A stretch of DNA of 7,228 bases from Alphaproteobacteria bacterium. GTDB taxonomy: Bacteria > Pseudomonadota > Alphaproteobacteria > Rhodobacterales > Rhodobacteraceae. The position numbers were made by a program, and so were the translations under genes. This document shows positions 5,968-7,228 of this stretch, in pieces (positions within the stretch are counted from its first letter, which is position 1; every line of letters begins with the position of its first letter). The notes under the pieces were generated by a model. It searched no databases, was not told the DNA's origin, and was given only the letters and a program-made list of their open reading frames with translations. The DNA lies in assembly GCA_030428025.1 (NCBI GenBank), contig JAUIBJ010000164.1, positions 1 to 7,228 of the forward strand. The letters are read 5' to 3'.

Positions 5968-7228
5968 ATGAACATCGCCCGTCTGCTCGAGGCTTCGGCC
6001 GACCGCTACCCCGATCACACCGCGCTCGTCTTTGAAGAGCGGCGCTGGACCTATACCGAATGGCTGGGCCGCGTGCGCCGCTTCGCCCAGGCGCTCTCCG
6101 ATCTCGGTGTGCGCCCCGGCGACCGTGTCGCCTTCTACGTCTCGACCTCGGAGAACTCGGTCACGACTTATTTCGCCTGCCAGTTCCTCGGTGCCGTGGC
6201 GGTGCCGCTGAACTTCCGCCTCAGCCCCGGCGAGGCCGCCTATATCATCCAGGATTCCGGCGCCCGGGTTCTGGTCTATGGCCGCAGCCTGACCGACAAC
6301 GCTCTCAAGATCGCGGCACAGGTCCGTTCGGTGCACGATTTCATCGGTTGCGCCTATGACGTGGCCAATATCCCCGAGGGCCATCACCATTTCGACACGC
6401 TGGCCGAAGAGACCGAGGACCGCGACGAGCCCCGCCCGGCGCCCGACAGCACCGACATCTCGGCGCTGGTCTATACCTCCGGCACCACCGGGCGGCCCAA
6501 GGGCGTGATCCATACCCATGCCAACGACATGGCCATCGCCATGAACTGCGTGATGGAATATTCGCTGTCGCACCGTGACAACGCGCTGCATATCGCGCCG
6601 CTTTACCATGTGGGCGGGATGCAGGCCTATTTCCTGCCGCATCTGATGGTCGGCGGCACCAATGTGGTGATCGGCCGGTACGAGGCGGAAAAGACGCTGG
6701 AGACCATCGAAGCCCACCGGATCACCACGCTGTTCGCCGTGCCCACCCAGATCCAGGAGATGTTGTTTCACCCGCGCTTCAAGGAATACGACGTCTCGAC
6801 GCTGCGGCTGATCACCACCGGCGGCGCGGCCATTTCCTCGGCCACGATGGAGCGGGTGATCGCCGAGTTCTGCCCCAACATCTACAATGGCTACGGCATG
6901 ACCGAAGCGTCCCTCACGCTGGTGCTGCACCCCGAGGACGCGCTGGCCAAGCTGGGCTCCTGCGGCAAGCCGACCCTGATTTCGGAATGCCGGGTGATCG
7001 TCAACGACCCCGGCCGCGAGGTGCCCCCCAGCGAAACCGTCCCTGCCGGCGAGATCGGCCAGCTGATCGTGCGCGGGCCGCAGGCGATGGAAGGCTACTG
7101 GAACAAGCCCTTCGAGACCCAGAAGAAGCTGAAGGCCGGCTGGATCTATACCGGCGACCTGTTTTCCAAGGACACCGAAGGCTTCTATTACTTCCACGGC
7201 CGGGCCGACGACATGATCGTGTCGGGCG
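5968..7228 (+). CDS. AMP-forming acyl-CoA ligase (class I adenylate-forming enzyme), 3' end outside window
   Basis: The first 420 residues of an ANL-superfamily acyl-CoA synthetase are present, against a usual length of about 500-550, so the gene is cut by the window rather than broken. The enzyme adenylates a carboxylate with ATP and then forms the CoA thioester. Motifs in order: P-loop YTSGTTGRPKG (169-179), APLYHVGGM (210-218), TTGGAAIS (283-290), YGMTE (309-313), IYTGDL (393-398) and the hinge GRADDMI (411-417). The catalytic lysine of the C-terminal domain falls beyond the window. AGGAA at 5954-5958 lies nine nt before the ATG, 25 nt after the dehydrogenase stop. Next to an acyl-CoA dehydrogenase it most likely supplies that enzyme's substrate, comparable in role to CaiC or butyrobetainyl-CoA ligases. 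The motif set alone cannot distinguish these from a general short- or medium-chain ligase. Confidence 0.93.
   Translation, partial: MNIARLLEASADRYPDHTALVFEERRWTYTEWLGRVRRFAQALSDLGVRPGDRVAFYVSTSENSVTTYFACQFLGAVAVPLNFRLSPGEAAYIIQDSGARVLVYGRSLTDNALKIAAQVRSVHDFIGCAYDVANIPEGHHHFDTLAEETEDRDEPRPAPDSTDISALVYTSGTTGRPKGVIHTHANDMAIAMNCVMEYSLSHRDNALHIAPLYHVGGMQAYFLPHLMVGGTNVVIGRYEAEKTLETIEAHRITTLFAVPTQIQEMLFHPRFKEYDVSTLRLITTGGAAISSATMERVIAEFCPNIYNGYGMTEASLTLVLHPEDALAKLGSCGKPTLISECRVIVNDPGREVPPSETVPAGEIGQLIVRGPQAMEGYWNKPFETQKKLKAGWIYTGDLFSKDTEGFYYFHGRADDMIVSG

Noticed and set aside
4862..5971. A second + strand frame of 369 codons inside the dehydrogenase gene
   Set aside because: It is Arg/Gly/Pro-rich with no domain, and overlaps a frame holding both acyl-CoA dehydrogenase signatures.
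5926..7197. Long minus-strand open frame (423 codons) opposite the acyl-CoA ligase
   Set aside because: Same shadow signature. The + strand encodes an ordered set of adenylate-forming motifs over the same interval.

Overview
The window looks like a catabolic locus from a GC-rich proteobacterium, most likely an alphaproteobacterium of the Rhodobacterales/Roseobacter type. This rests on the strong G/C bias at third codon positions, the protein flavour, and the combination of a GlxA/GbdR-type AraC regulator with an OpuB/OsmF-type betaine ABC transporter. The exact genus cannot be read from the sequence. All supported genes lie on the + strand, with short gaps (11 to 89 nt) and Shine-Dalgarno-like sequences before every start, so it reads as one operon or a few nested transcripts.

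Layout: (1) 1-222, the C-terminal DNA-binding end of an AraC-family regulator that begins outside the window. (2) 223-311, an untranslated leader with a nested pair of inverted repeats, the outer one overlapping the Shine-Dalgarno of the next gene. (3) 312-3787, a complete four-gene ABC importer in the order permease, ATPase with tandem CBS domains, permease, periplasmic binding protein. (4) 3788-3861, a short gap with a perfect 11-bp GC hairpin. (5) 3862-4740, a nitrilase-superfamily C-N hydrolase with an intact Glu-Lys-Cys triad. (6) 4752-5942, an acyl-CoA dehydrogenase that lacks the usual C-terminal catalytic Glu but has a Glu at the alternative position used by isovaleryl-CoA dehydrogenase. 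It shares C-terminal motif features with CaiA. (7) 5968-7228, the first 420 residues of an acyl-CoA ligase (AMP-forming), cut by the window end.

Working model (inference): the importer brings in a small zwitterionic or cationic compound of the betaine class (quaternary ammonium or sulfonium). The C-N hydrolase may release a carboxylate from an amide, nitrile or carbamoyl precursor. The ligase would make the CoA thioester and the dehydrogenase would desaturate or otherwise process it, so the locus would feed a carnitine/butyrobetaine-like beta-oxidation route. The substrate is not determinable from the sequence. The nitrilase member is the unexpected partner and the best lead towards a poorly described pathway. 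No mobile elements, tRNA, rRNA or CRISPR arrays were seen, and there is no gene-free stretch over 300 bases.
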